Source of the DNA: an uncultured Clostridia bacterium
GTDB lineage: Bacteria; Bacillota; Clostridia; Christensenellales; Borkfalkiaceae
DNA: 64,000 nucleotides
NCBI GenBank assembly: GCA_934271735.1
Contig: CAKQSB010000006.1
Span: 59,362 to 123,361, forward strand
Direction of reading: 5' to 3'
The notes beneath the pieces are model-generated. The model made no database searches, was not told the DNA's origin, and saw only the letters and a program-made list of their open reading frames with translations. The position numbers and the translations under genes were made by a program. Numbering within the stretch: position 1 is the stretch's first letter; every line of letters starts with the position of its first letter. This document shows, piece after piece, positions 33,139 to 43,266 of the stretch.

Positions 33139-34953
33139 ATGAAAAGAAATAAAGCCGTAATGTTTATAACGCTCGTTATCGTCGCCGTGTTTTACGCGCT
33201 TACCTGCGGTTTTGCCGCAACGAGCGTGAAAGCCCCTCAAACGGCTTTTTCCACGGTAAAAGTGGAAATGTCGGACGGGAGCTCGGTCGTTTCGTCCAAC
33301 ACGAGCAGCGTAACCCTCGACATTGACAGGGGGACGAACAAGGTTTACGCGTATATCGGCGAAATACGTACGTCACATAAGGATTCCGGGGGGCAGGAAT
33401 ACGTAAACGTTATTCTCGATTTTAAACGCCGTTCAAGCAGCGATTCTTCTTATTCTAAGCGCGTGGGCAACACGCAGGACGACAGAATTTTCGTTACGCA
33501 CGGAAGCGGCGGTTATCGCTGGACTCTTATTTACGACGGCGGCAAAACCGAACTCGATTATAACAGAGTTAAAATTCATTGCTCCGACGAAATAGATATT
33601 TACGAAGTGGCTTTTGTGAATAAGGACGGGAAAGTCCTTAACGCCGAATATGTTTCGGGGTCGGAACTCGAAGGCGAAGCGGGACATCGGAACATTTGCG
33701 ACGAACCCTCTTCGTTTACGGGTTCTGTTTCCAAATCTCACATTTTCACGGACAGAGAGCTTGAAGAAATCGCGGCGGTTAAAACCGTTATGCGAAACGA
33801 CGGAAAAACTTTGGGCGAGGGCGCGCTTAACGCCGAACTCAACGCTTTGTCGGTCGCTGCGTTCGGCTTAAACACTTTCGCGTTGAGGCTCCCATCTCTT
33901 CTCGCCGGTTTCGCGATACTCGTCGCAGTCTATCTTTTAGCCGATTTGCTTTTCGGGAATAACTTTATTTCGGTTATTTCCGTTGCCGTTTGCCTTGCGT
34001 TCGGGAGCGTGTTCTCCGTTTCGTTCCTCGCTTACGGTTCGGTTTCGGCATGTTTTGCGATTTACGCGTTCTATTTTGCGATTAAATTTTTTGCGGCGGA
34101 CTATTATGTGGAAGATGCCGGAAACGCCGCACTCGATATCTCGCTTGCGGGATTGTTTTTCGGCTTGAGTGCGGCGACGAAAGCTTCACTGTTCGTCCTT
34201 TTGCCCGGACTTGCGGCAATAATTATTTACGCTTACGTAAGAGCGGCGAAGAGATACAAAGCCGAAGAGAAAGCGGCGAAAGGCTTGGATAAAGAAACCG
34301 TTTACCTTGCGTACGGCAGAAAGAGGAATTTCTATCGTCTCGTATCGCTTGTTTCGCTTATCGTTATTCCGTTGGCGGTCGTTCTGATTTCTTACGCATT
34401 CGTCGGCAAAGCCCTCAAAGGTATGTACGGCGCGGGATTTATGGGTTCTGCGTTCTCGTTCATCGGCTCGGCTTTCGGTTTCGGAAGCGGAATAATTCCC
34501 GTAAAACTTCTTATCGGTATGGGATCTGAAAACCTGGGCGGCGGGTACTACGCGTTTGCGAACTATATTACTGCGGGTCTGAGCATTATTTCGTTGTTGT
34601 TTGTTATCGTTCTTCTTATCGCTAAGAGTAAAAATAAAAAAGTTTCCGCGGCGGCAGGAGCTTCCGCGAATAAAATAAAGCTTATTTTAACGGCGTTTGT
34701 ATCGGCGTTTATCGCAGGGGTGTTCGGCGCGGCGGAATACGTTACCGATTTCGCTCTTTGCTCGGCGTTTTACGCGCTCGTCGTCGCTTTGGCGGTTTGC
34801 CTTGCCGAAAGCTTATTCGGCAAAAAAGCGAACGTTGTCGCAACGGTTCTGGTCGGCGTTTCCCTGGCGGCGTTTTTCGTCGGTTACGTAGGCTACACGG
34901 GCATAAACGTTTCAGAAACGGCAAGAAATATTTTATACGGCTGGCAGATTTAA
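33139..34953 (+). CDS. GT-C-like polytopic membrane protein with N-terminal extracellular domain
   Basis: The 604-residue protein has a first hydrophobic segment (7-30), then an external domain of about 150 residues (40-195) rich in Ser and beta-type sequence. From about 235 on there are around ten membrane segments. LNALSVAAFGLNTFALRLPSL and the following VYLLADLLFG resemble the arm after the first loop of PMT/ArnT-type GT-C glycosyltransferases. Yet the usual HPPL-type motif and an obvious catalytic Asp/Glu pair in the first loop are not evident. It may be a divergent or inactive lipid-linked sugar transferase. It lies alone before comM. Confidence 0.6.
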   Translation: MKRNKAVMFITLVIVAVFYALTCGFAATSVKAPQTAFSTVKVEMSDGSSVVSSNTSSVTLDIDRGTNKVYAYIGEIRTSHKDSGGQEYVNVILDFKRRSSSDSSYSKRVGNTQDDRIFVTHGSGGYRWTLIYDGGKTELDYNRVKIHCSDEIDIYEVAFVNKDGKVLNAEYVSGSELEGEAGHRNICDEPSSFTGSVSKSHIFTDRELEEIAAVKTVMRNDGKTLGEGALNAELNALSVAAFGLNTFALRLPSLLAGFAILVAVYLLADLLFGNNFISVISVAVCLAFGSVFSVSFLAYGSVSACFAIYAFYFAIKFFAADYYVEDAGNAALDISLAGLFFGLSAATKASLFVLLPGLAAIIIYAYVRAAKRYKAEEKAAKGLDKETVYLAYGRKRNFYRLVSLVSLIVIPLAVVLISYAFVGKALKGMYGAGFMGSAFSFIGSAFGFGSGIIPVKLLIGMGSENLGGGYYAFANYITAGLSIISLLFVIVLLIAKSKNKKVSAAAGASANKIKLILTAFVSAFIAGVFGAAEYVTDFALCSAFYALVVALAVCLAESLFGKKANVVATVLVGVSLAAFFVGYVGYTGINVSETARNILYGWQI

Positions 34954-35020
34954 GCAAGTTCTCAGTCGCCGACGTTTTTCGTCGGATTACGGATAAAACC
35001 GAAAATCTTCGGAGGGGGCT

Positions 35021-36538
35021 ATGTTAGCAAAAACAAAAGGATACGTTCTCACCGGTCTTCACGGACGGGCGGTGGATGTAGAAGTAGATACAAATCTGGG
35101 TCTGCCGGGGTTCGAAATAGTCGGGCTTCCGGACGCCGCGGTTAAAGAATCCAAGGAAAGGGTTCGTTCTGCGGTGAAAAACAGCGGGAAGAAATTTCCC
35201 ATTCATAAAATAACGGTAAATCTCGCGCCCGCCGAACTAAAAAAAGAAGGCGCGGGGCTCGATTTGCCTATCGCCGTGGGCATTATCATCGCTAATCTGC
35301 AGCTCGTAACGACAAAACAGGACACGGCAATGATAGGCGAACTCTCGCTCGACGGAAAAATAAGGGGCGTGGACGGAATTCTTCCCGTGCTTATTTCAGC
35401 CCGCGAACAAGGTGTTAAGGAGATAATTATCCCGAAAGAAAATTCCGAAGAGGGTAGTTTTATAGACGGAATAACCGTTTATGCCGCGCCCGATTTAAAA
35501 TCGGTTTGCGACCATTTAGAGGGCAAAACCCTTCTCGAAACGGTTAAAAAACGCGATTATTCGGAGATTTATAAAACCGCGGAGTACGACAACGATCTGA
35601 AATTCGTTAAAGGTCAGCTTGTTGCGAGGCGGGCTTTGGAAGTAGCCGTGAGCGGCAATCACAACATAATTTTAGAAGGTCCGCCCGGCGCAGGCAAAAC
35701 GATGCTCGCCAAGTGCATACCTTCGATAATGCCGGATTTAAGCTTTAAAGAAGCTCTCGAAACGACGCAGATTCACAGCGTTGCGGGCAAACTGAAAGGA
35801 ACGGAAGGCATAGTTTACAAAAGACCGTTTATGACGCCGCATCACACGGCTTCGAGCGTGTCGATAATAGGCGGCGGGCAATCGGCGAAACCGGGAATAG
35901 TGAGCCTGGCTCATAACGGCGTGCTTTTCCTTGACGAAATGCCCGAGTACCCCCGTTCCGTTCTCGAAAGTTTAAGGCAGCCCTTAGAGGACAGAGTTAT
36001 AACTGTAACGAGAGTGAAAGGAAATTTCGAATATCCCGCAAGCTTTATGCTGGTGGGGAGTATGAACCCCTGTCCCTGCGGGTATTACGGTTCTAAAATA
36101 AAAGAATGTACTTGTTCGCCGTATCAGATAAAAAAATACAGAGAAAAAATTTCCGGACCTCTTCTCGACAGAATGGATATCCGCATAAACGTGGACAGCG
36201 TTAAGTACGAGGAGCTTGTAGCCGACGAAAACGCGGAAAGTTCGGCGGAAGTGAGAAAACGCGTGAACAGAACGCGCGCCGTTCAGAGAGAACGTTTTAA
36301 GGACGACGGAATTTCGTCAAACGCCGAGATGAGCGAAAGACATCTCAAAAAATATTGCAAACTGTCTCCAGAATGCGAGGAAGTGTTAAGATACGCTTTC
36401 GAAAGCCTTAAACTTTCCGCAAGAGCGAGGAGCAGAATAATAAAAGTCGCGAGGACGATCGCTGATATGGAGCTTTCGGAAAACATCGAACCGAAACACC
36501 TTATGGAAGCGGTAGGATACAGGGGCGAGGAATTATGA
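35021..36538 (+). CDS. comM: ComM/YifB family Mg-chelatase-like AAA+ ATPase
   Basis: The 505-residue protein has an N-terminal LonC-like domain (GLHGRAVDVEVDTNLGLPGF, ITVNLAPAELKKEGAGLDLP), then an AAA+ core with Walker A GPPGAGKTML (near 221), Walker B VLFLDEMPE and a zinc-type NPCPCGYYG...CTC cluster, and a C-terminal Mg-chelatase-type helical lid. In Gram-negatives ComM is a helicase extending heteroduplex during natural transformation. It overlaps dprA by 4 bases (ATGA), which links it to DNA uptake and recombination here too. Confidence 0.95.
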   Translation: MLAKTKGYVLTGLHGRAVDVEVDTNLGLPGFEIVGLPDAAVKESKERVRSAVKNSGKKFPIHKITVNLAPAELKKEGAGLDLPIAVGIIIANLQLVTTKQDTAMIGELSLDGKIRGVDGILPVLISAREQGVKEIIIPKENSEEGSFIDGITVYAAPDLKSVCDHLEGKTLLETVKKRDYSEIYKTAEYDNDLKFVKGQLVARRALEVAVSGNHNIILEGPPGAGKTMLAKCIPSIMPDLSFKEALETTQIHSVAGKLKGTEGIVYKRPFMTPHHTASSVSIIGGGQSAKPGIVSLAHNGVLFLDEMPEYPRSVLESLRQPLEDRVITVTRVKGNFEYPASFMLVGSMNPCPCGYYGSKIKECTCSPYQIKKYREKISGPLLDRMDIRINVDSVKYEELVADENAESSAEVRKRVNRTRAVQRERFKDDGISSNAEMSERHLKKYCKLSPECEEVLRYAFESLKLSARARSRIIKVARTIADMELSENIEPKHLMEAVGYRGEEL

Positions 36539-37629
36539 GAGAACTTACGCCGCTCGAAAAGGCGATAGTCTTTCTCGATTCCGCGGAAGGTATAGAGTAC
36601 AAATACAAAAAGTTCGTAATCGAAAATTTCAAAGGCGATTTCTTCGGCGACGAGAAAAGGCTTGCGGAATTTTTTGCGGCTAACAATCTTTCCGTTCTCG
36701 GGAAATCGATTGCGGAAATGCTTAAAGACAAAGCTTACGTCGAAAAACGCGTGACTTCGGCTCTTATCGGAGCGGACGACGTTATAACGCTTTTTTCGGA
36801 CGGGAAAACGAGCGAATATTATCCCGAATCGTTAAGAGGAACTCCCGCGCCGCCGCTCGCGCTTTACGTTAAAGGCAACAAAGAACTGTTAAAGGCGAAA
36901 TACAAAGTTTCGATTGTAGGCTCGAGAAAAACTTTGCAGCAATATTTAAGGGCGGCGGAAGATATTTCGAGGAAAATAAGCTCGAACGGCGCCGTCGTGG
37001 TAAGCGGTATCGCGGACGGTGCGGACGAAGCGGCGATAAAGGGCGCGCTTCCCTCGGGGAACGTCATTTCCGTTACGGCAAGCGGAGTTTATCCCGTTTC
37101 GCCGTCGGGAAAACAGCCGTTAGCAGAGAAAATATACGAAAACGGGCTTATGATAAGCGAATATCCGCACGGATATATTCCGAGGAATTTCTCTTATCCC
37201 GTGAGAAACAGAATAATCGCCGCGCTTTCTCCGGTAACTCTTATCGTGAGCGGAAATATGAAAAGCGGAGCGAGATACACTGCGGGGTACGCAAGCGATT
37301 ACGGAAGAGAAATCGCATGTTTTCCGTACGGACTCGGAGTTGCTTCGGGCGAGCTTTGCAAAAGCCTTGTAAAAAGCGGCGCGGCAATGATCGAGAACAC
37401 CGAAGAACTTGCTTTCCTTATGGGAATGTCCTTGAAAAAAGAAAGGGAAATAATCTTAAACGAAAGCGAAAAAGCCGTCTATAAGTCGATTAAAGAAGGT
37501 GTTTCGTCAATGGACGAGCTTTCGCAAAGGTTCGGGATCGGGATAAGCGAGCTTATGACGATAACCGTTTCTCTCGAAATAAAAAGGCTTATCGCAAAAG
37601 GTTCGGACGGGCGTTATTACGCGACTTAA
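36535..37629 (+). CDS. dprA: DNA-processing protein DprA
   Basis: The 364-residue protein has the Rossmann-like DprA core: VSIVGSRKTL (near 129), VVSGIADGADEAAIKGAL, VTASGVYPVSP, LMISEYPHGYIPRNFSYPVRNRIIAALS and VIENTEEL-like end of core, plus a C-terminal winged-helix (about 300-364). It loads RecA on incoming single-stranded DNA. The winged-helix linker EKAVYKSIKEG is encoded by a copy of the interspersed 17-bp repeat. It is coupled to comM. Confidence 0.95.
   Translation: MRELTPLEKAIVFLDSAEGIEYKYKKFVIENFKGDFFGDEKRLAEFFAANNLSVLGKSIAEMLKDKAYVEKRVTSALIGADDVITLFSDGKTSEYYPESLRGTPAPPLALYVKGNKELLKAKYKVSIVGSRKTLQQYLRAAEDISRKISSNGAVVVSGIADGADEAAIKGALPSGNVISVTASGVYPVSPSGKQPLAEKIYENGLMISEYPHGYIPRNFSYPVRNRIIAALSPVTLIVSGNMKSGARYTAGYASDYGREIACFPYGLGVASGELCKSLVKSGAAMIENTEELAFLMGMSLKKEREIILNESEKAVYKSIKEGVSSMDELSQRFGIGISELMTITVSLEIKRLIAKGSDGRYYAT
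37474..37493 (+). repeat. Copy g of the TATAAGTCGATTA interspersed repeat (inside dprA)
   Basis: GCCGTCTATAAGTCGATTAA within the dprA coding sequence, encoding Ala-Val-Tyr-Lys-Ser-Ile-Lys. Confidence 0.8.
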
Positions 37630-37708
37630 ACCCGAAACGCAAAAGCATAAAGATAACAAAACGCAAAAGCAATAAACGAAAAAATACAAAACGAATTTCG
37701 GAGGAAAT

Positions 37709-40030
37709 ATGCAACTTATAATCGTAGAATCGCCGTCAAAGGCAAAAACCATCGAAAAATATCTCGGGGGAAAATATAAAGTGGACGCGAGCGGCGGACA
37801 CGTCAGGGATTTGCCCGAAAAGAGACTGGGCGTGAACATAGCCAAAAACTACGAGCCTAATTACGTTATATCCGCGGACAAAAAGCCGATTATCAAAAGA
37901 CTTAAAGAAAAGGTCGAAAAAGCCGACAAAGTTTATCTCGCAACCGACCCGGACAGAGAGGGAGAGGCGATAAGCTGGCATTTGCAGGAAGTTCTCGGTT
38001 TAAAGAAAGATAAATCGCAGAGAATAGAGTTCAACGAAATAAGCGAAAGGGCGGTTAAAGAAGCTTTGAAAAATCCGAGGGAGATAAACCAGAACCTCGT
38101 CGATTCTCAGCAGGCGAGAAGAGTTCTCGACAGACTCGTCGGTTATAAGCTCAGTCCGCTCCTTTGCAAGAGAATACAGAACGGACTTTCCGCAGGACGC
38201 GTTCAATCCGTCGCGCTCAGAATAATCGTAGACAAAGAAAGGGAAATAAAAGCCTTCGTTCCCACCGAATACTGGAATGTAACCGCGCTTTTATCCGACG
38301 GACAGCATAAGCCGTTCACGGCGTACCTTGCCGAAAAGGACGGAAAGAAGTTCAAACCCTCCTGCAAGGAAGAAGCCGAAGCCGTGGAAAACGCGGTGAA
38401 AGCGGAGAACGGTTCTTTCGAGATAAAGCAGATCAAAAAGACGGACACCAAGAGCCACGCGCTCCCGCCGTTTACGACATCCACAATGCAACAGGACGCG
38501 TCGGCAAAGCTTAATATGTCCTCGCCTATGTGCATGCAGGTCGCTCAGCATCTTTACGAAGGTATCGAAACTTCCGAAGGTCATCTCGCGCTCGTAACCT
38601 ATATCAGAACGGACTCCGTGAGAATTTCCGCGGAATCCCAGATGAGCGCAAGAGAATATATCAAGGAGAGATACGGCGAGGAATACGTCCCCGAGAAGCC
38701 GAATTTCTATAAATCCAAGAAGAACGCGCAGGACGCGCACGAAGCAATCCGTCCGATAGACGTTCGTCTTACGCCCGAGAAAGTCAAACCCCTTCTCGAC
38801 AGAAACCATTACAACTTATACAAACTTATTTACGAAAGATTTATCGCATCGCAGATGAGCGAAGCTAAATACAACTTCGTAACGATAGATTCCGTTTGCG
38901 GCGATTACACTTTCAAAACCAACGGCAGAACCGTGGTTTTCAAAGGTTATACCGCCGTTTACGACGATTATAAGGCGACCGATACGACCGAAGACGGCGA
39001 AATCGTCAAGGTTATTCCGCCCGTTAAGGAAGGCGAAAAAGTTATTTCCGAAAAAATCGAAAAGGAACAGAAATTCACCAAGCCGCCCGTGAGATTTACC
39101 GATGCGAGCTTAGTCAGAATTATGGAAGAAAAGGGCATCGGCAGACCGTCCACTTACGCGACGATAATTTCCGTGCTTTCCAAACGTAAATATACGACAA
39201 AAGAGAACAAGTATATCGTGCCTACCGAAATTGCGTTCAGAATAACCGATATGCTTGTTAAATATTTCCCCGACGTTATGGACGTTTCGTTCACGGCGGA
39301 TATGGAAGACAAGCTCGACGATATCGAACAGGGCGGACAGGACTGGCATAAAATTATCGCCGATTTCTACCCCCCGTTTGCCGATAAACTCGCTTTCGCG
39401 GCTACCGACGGCGACGAGATCACGGATATCCTTTGCGAGAAATGCGGCGCGCCGATGATAAGAAAGAACGGCAGATACGGAAAATTCCTCGCTTGCTCGA
39501 ATTATCCGAAATGCTCCAACATAAAATCGGAAAAAGAAGAAGTTTCCGACGTGAAATGCGAGAAGTGCGGAGCAATGATGGTTTATAAAACGGGCAAATA
39601 CGGAAAATTCCTCGCTTGCCCGAACTATCCCGAATGTACAAACGTCAAGCCTTTGGACGAGGAATCGACGACGGAGAAATGCGAGAAGTGCGGCGGCGAA
39701 ATGGTCGTTAAAAAAGGCAGATTCGGGAAATACCTGCAATGCACGGTTTGCAAGGAAACGAAGAGTCTGGCGGAAAAAGTCGGCGTTTGCCCGCAGTGCG
39801 GTTGTCCGACGCAGAAAATGACGTCCAAGAGCGGCAAGGTGTTCTACGGTTGCTCGGGTTATCCCGATTGCAACTTTATGAGCTGGGATCTGCCCACGGG
39901 AGAACATTGCCCCAAGTGCGGAAGTTACATCGTGCTTGCAAAAGACGGCAAAACCCGCAAATGCTCGAACAAGGAATGCGATTACACGGATAAGCCGAAA
40001 AAAGCCAAGAAAAGCGAAGAAAAAGACTAA
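37709..40030 (+). CDS. topA: DNA topoisomerase I with five zinc-ribbon segments
   Basis: The 773-residue type IA enzyme relaxes negative supercoils. Toprim domain: LIIVESPSKAKTIEKYLG and the acidic triad in ATDPDREGEAISWH. The active-site Tyr298 lies in YIRTDSVRIS. The body runs to about 570. Five C-terminal Cys4-type segments follow, each CxxCG...C(x)nC: near 578, 615, 652, 692 and 735. Most relatives have two to four. The GGAGG site lies 7 bases before the ATG. Confidence 0.97.
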   Translation: MQLIIVESPSKAKTIEKYLGGKYKVDASGGHVRDLPEKRLGVNIAKNYEPNYVISADKKPIIKRLKEKVEKADKVYLATDPDREGEAISWHLQEVLGLKKDKSQRIEFNEISERAVKEALKNPREINQNLVDSQQARRVLDRLVGYKLSPLLCKRIQNGLSAGRVQSVALRIIVDKEREIKAFVPTEYWNVTALLSDGQHKPFTAYLAEKDGKKFKPSCKEEAEAVENAVKAENGSFEIKQIKKTDTKSHALPPFTTSTMQQDASAKLNMSSPMCMQVAQHLYEGIETSEGHLALVTYIRTDSVRISAESQMSAREYIKERYGEEYVPEKPNFYKSKKNAQDAHEAIRPIDVRLTPEKVKPLLDRNHYNLYKLIYERFIASQMSEAKYNFVTIDSVCGDYTFKTNGRTVVFKGYTAVYDDYKATDTTEDGEIVKVIPPVKEGEKVISEKIEKEQKFTKPPVRFTDASLVRIMEEKGIGRPSTYATIISVLSKRKYTTKENKYIVPTEIAFRITDMLVKYFPDVMDVSFTADMEDKLDDIEQGGQDWHKIIADFYPPFADKLAFAATDGDEITDILCEKCGAPMIRKNGRYGKFLACSNYPKCSNIKSEKEEVSDVKCEKCGAMMVYKTGKYGKFLACPNYPECTNVKPLDEESTTEKCEKCGGEMVVKKGRFGKYLQCTVCKETKSLAEKVGVCPQCGCPTQKMTSKSGKVFYGCSGYPDCNFMSWDLPTGEHCPKCGSYIVLAKDGKTRKCSNKECDYTDKPKKAKKSEEKD

Positions 40031-40036
40031 TAACAG

Positions 40037-41350
40037 ATGAAAGAAAAAATAAAAATAATAGGCGGCGGACTTGCGGGGAGCGAAGCGGCGTATTACCTTG
40101 CGAAAAAGGACTACGAGATCGAGCTTTACGATATAAAACCGAATTCGTTCACTCCCGCGCATAAAAGTCCGCTGTTCGGCGAACTCGTTTGTTCGAATTC
40201 GCTCAAAAGCAACGACGTTTACGCCAACGCCTGCGGACTTTTAAAAGAAGAAATGCGTATTTTAGGCTCGATGGTCATAGACTGCGCCGACAAAACGAGA
40301 GTTCCCGCAGGGGCGGCGCTCGCCGTCGACAGAGAGGAGTTCGCAAAGAGTATCACCGAAAAACTTAAATCGATGCCGAATATCCGCTTTATATGCGAAG
40401 AGGTCGGAAGTTTCGATTTAAACGACAACGTTATCGTTGCGACGGGACCTCTGACGACGGGCAAACTTTGCGATTTCATAAAATCGATAACGGGCGACGG
40501 ATTTTATTTTTACGACGCCGCCGCGCCGATAATTTCGGGTGATTCGATCGATATGAGCGAAGCTTTCGTGTCCGACAGATACGGCGAGGCGGGCGAGGGC
40601 GATTACGTCAATTGCCCGATAGACAAGGACGGATATCTCGGATTTTACAAAGAACTTATTTCCGCAAAGCGTGCCGAACTTCACGATTTCGAGGACGTAA
40701 AAGTTTTCGAAGGTTGTATGCCCGTGGAGATAATGGCGGCTCGCGGCGAAGATACGCTGAGGTTCGGACCGCTAAAACCCGTAGGGCTAACCGACCCGCG
40801 AACGGGAAAACGCGCGTACGCTTGCCTGCAACTGAGAAAAGAGGACGAAGAGGGCAGAAGATACAATATGGTCGGTTTTCAGACAAATCTTTTGTTTCCC
40901 GAGCAGAAAAGAGTGTTCTCGATTTTCCCCGCCCTTAAAAACGCAGAGTTTCTTCGTTACGGCGTAATGCACAAAAACACCTATATAAACTCCCCGAAAA
41001 ACTTAAACTCCGATTTTTCGATGAAAGAACATCCGAGCGTATATTTCGCGGGGCAGATTACGGGCGTAGAAGGCTACGTCGAAAGCACGGTGAGCGGGCT
41101 TATGGCGGCTATAAATATCGACAGAAAGCTTTCCGGCAAAGAACCGCTTAAACTTAATTCGGACACGGTAACGGGCGCGCTGTCGGAATATATCGCATCT
41201 AAAACAGAGGATTTTCAGCCGATGAATGCGAACTACGGTATACTTTCGCCCCTTCCCGTTTCTATGGGAAAGGTTAAAAAAGCCGACAAAAAGAGAATTT
41301 TAAGCGAAAGAGCAATAAAAGAAATAAAATTTATCAAGGAACAATTATGA
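40037..41350 (+). CDS. trmFO: Methylenetetrahydrofolate-tRNA-(uracil-5-)-methyltransferase TrmFO
   Basis: The 437-residue flavoprotein makes m5U54 in the tRNA T-loop using methylene-THF. The FAD site is IIGGGLAGSEAAYYLAKK at residues 6-23. LVCSNSLKSNDVYANACGLLKEEM and FVSDRYGEAGEGDYVNCP are specific TrmFO blocks, and YVESTVSGLMAAINI near the end is typical. It starts 6 bases after topA and overlaps hslV by 4. Confidence 0.96.
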   Translation: MKEKIKIIGGGLAGSEAAYYLAKKDYEIELYDIKPNSFTPAHKSPLFGELVCSNSLKSNDVYANACGLLKEEMRILGSMVIDCADKTRVPAGAALAVDREEFAKSITEKLKSMPNIRFICEEVGSFDLNDNVIVATGPLTTGKLCDFIKSITGDGFYFYDAAAPIISGDSIDMSEAFVSDRYGEAGEGDYVNCPIDKDGYLGFYKELISAKRAELHDFEDVKVFEGCMPVEIMAARGEDTLRFGPLKPVGLTDPRTGKRAYACLQLRKEDEEGRRYNMVGFQTNLLFPEQKRVFSIFPALKNAEFLRYGVMHKNTYINSPKNLNSDFSMKEHPSVYFAGQITGVEGYVESTVSGLMAAINIDRKLSGKEPLKLNSDTVTGALSEYIASKTEDFQPMNANYGILSPLPVSMGKVKKADKKRILSERAIKEIKFIKEQL

Positions 41351-41886
41351 GTATAGAATTTAAAGGAACAACGATATGCGCCGTAAGGAAAAACGGCAAA
41401 ACGGCTATCGCGGGCGACGGTCAGGTCACGATGGGCGAATCGGTCGTTTTCAAAAACAGCGCGAGAAAAGTAAGAAGAATATATAACGGTAACGTCGTTA
41501 TAGGTTTTGCCGGCGGCGTTGCGGACGCGTTCTCGCTTTGCGAGAGATTCGAGGCAATGCTCAATAAATACGCGGGCAATTTAGAACGCAGCGCGGTGGA
41601 ACTCGCCGAGCAGTGGCGCAGAGATCAGGCGGGCAGAAAGCTCGAAGCGATGATGATATGCGCGGATAAAAACAATCTGCTCGTTATCTCCGGTATGGGC
41701 GACGTTATGGAGCCCGACGGCGACGTGTGCGCTATCGGAAGCGGCGGAAATTACGCTTTGGCGGCGGCGAGAGCGTTGGTCGAGGAAACGGACTTAAGTG
41801 CGGAAGAAATCGCTACGAAAGCGCTTAAAATCGCAAGTAAAATATGTATTTTCACCAACGATAACATTCGTTGCGAAGTCGTTTGA
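41347..41886 (+). CDS. hslV: ATP-dependent protease subunit HslV
   Basis: The 179-residue peptidase forms the inner double hexamer of the HslUV protease. The sequence reads MSIEFKG then TTICAVRKNGKTAIAGDGQVT, so the mature N-terminal nucleophile Thr would be exposed after removal of seven residues rather than one. GFAGGVADAF and GSGGNYALAAARAL are family motifs. It is followed by hslU after 47 bases and overlaps trmFO by 4 bases. codY, the usual neighbour in Firmicutes, is absent. Confidence 0.95.
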   Translation: MSIEFKGTTICAVRKNGKTAIAGDGQVTMGESVVFKNSARKVRRIYNGNVVIGFAGGVADAFSLCERFEAMLNKYAGNLERSAVELAEQWRRDQAGRKLEAMMICADKNNLLVISGMGDVMEPDGDVCAIGSGGNYALAAARALVEETDLSAEEIATKALKIASKICIFTNDNIRCEVV

Positions 41887-41933
41887 TTTTATATCGTTTC
41901 GATACGGAAAATAAAGACAGGGAGGTTTTTTAA

Positions 41934-43244
41934 ATGGATTTAAGCCCCAGAGAGATAGTTAAAGAACTCGATAAGTACATTATCGGGCAGGACAGGGCGA
42001 AGCGCGCGGTTGCCGTTGCTCTTCGCAACAGATACAGAAGAAGCCGGCTTTCGGAAGAACTCCGCGAGGAAATTACGCCGAAGAATATAATTATGAAAGG
42101 ACCTACGGGCGTAGGTAAAACCGAAATCGCGAGAAGGCTCGCGAAGCTCGTAAAAGCTCCGTTTATCAAGGTCGAAGCGACGAAGTATACCGAAGTCGGT
42201 TACGTCGGCAGAGACGTTGAGTCGATGATAAGAGACCTTGTCGAGGCGAGTTACCGTATGGTTAAAGAAGAGCAAGTTGCCGTCGTGTCCAAAAAAGCGA
42301 CTGCCGTTGCCGAGAAAAAAGTACTCGGAGTTTTAACCGAGGCTTTGAAAACCGAACGCGGAGACAAGCCCAAGGAAGAATGGGAAAACGAGGTTTTAAA
42401 TAAACTTCGCGGCGGCGAGTATGATAAATTCCCCATAGAAATCGACGTTGCCGAGGAAAATAAGCCGTTGGAGCTTATGAACGGTATGGGCGCGGAAATT
42501 TCTATCGGTTCGATTTTCGGCGATATGATGCCCAAAAAACGCAAACGCAGAAAAATTACCGTCAAAGAAGCGATGGCTTTGATCGTCGCGGAAGAGAGCG
42601 AAAAACTTATCGATAACGACGCCGTTAAAACGGAAGCCGTGAGAAGAGCCGAGGAAGAGGGTATTATTTTCATCGACGAAATCGATAAAATCGCAAGCGG
42701 TGCGAAATCAAACGGACAGGACGTTTCGAGAGAGGGCGTGCAGAGAGATATTCTGCCTATCGTCGAGGGGTCGGCCGTAAACACCAAGTACGGAATAGTC
42801 AAAACCGATTACATTCTGTTTATAGCGGCGGGCGCATTCCACGTTTCGGCTGTAGAGGATCTTATTCCCGAATTGCAAGGCAGATTCCCGATAAAGGTCG
42901 AGCTCGATTCGCTCACCAAGGACGATTTCGTGAACATTCTCACCATTCCGCAGAACGCAATCACTTCGCAGTACGCTCATCTTCTCGCCGTGGATAACAT
43001 CGAGCTTGTTTTCACGCCCGAGGCCATTTCCGAAATCGCCGCAATTTCGGCGGAAATCAACGCTACGAGCGAGGATATCGGCGCGAGAAGGCTGCACACC
43101 GTTATGGAAAACCTCTTAGAGGATATTTCCTATAACGCGGGCGGGGATATTCCGCTTACGAAAGTAGTCGTGGACGAAAAATACGTCGAAGAGCATTTGT
43201 CCAAGGAAATAGCGGCTCAGAGCGTCAAAAAGTATATTTTATAA
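41934..43244 (+). CDS. hslU: HslU ATPase subunit of the HslUV protease
   Basis: The 436-residue AAA+ unfoldase has LSPREIVKELDKYIIGQDRAK at the N-terminus, Walker A GPTGVGKTEIARRLA (near 56), the VGYVGRDVESMIRDL pore-region segment, an intermediate domain (about 110-230), Walker B IIFIDEIDKIA and sensor residues in GARRLHTVMENLLED. The terminal KYIL docks into HslV. GGGAGG lies before the start. The pair degrades regulatory and damaged proteins. Confidence 0.96.
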   Translation: MDLSPREIVKELDKYIIGQDRAKRAVAVALRNRYRRSRLSEELREEITPKNIIMKGPTGVGKTEIARRLAKLVKAPFIKVEATKYTEVGYVGRDVESMIRDLVEASYRMVKEEQVAVVSKKATAVAEKKVLGVLTEALKTERGDKPKEEWENEVLNKLRGGEYDKFPIEIDVAEENKPLELMNGMGAEISIGSIFGDMMPKKRKRRKITVKEAMALIVAEESEKLIDNDAVKTEAVRRAEEEGIIFIDEIDKIASGAKSNGQDVSREGVQRDILPIVEGSAVNTKYGIVKTDYILFIAAGAFHVSAVEDLIPELQGRFPIKVELDSLTKDDFVNILTIPQNAITSQYAHLLAVDNIELVFTPEAISEIAAISAEINATSEDIGARRLHTVMENLLEDISYNAGGDIPLTKVVVDEKYVEEHLSKEIAAQSVKKYIL

Positions 43245-43266
43245 ACAATTTAAAGAGGATAAAGAA

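Noticed and set aside
39110..40162. Long open frame (350 codons) antisense to topA and trmFO
   Set aside because: It is a shadow of the topA zinc-ribbon codons; composition is unlike a protein and there is no ribosome binding site.
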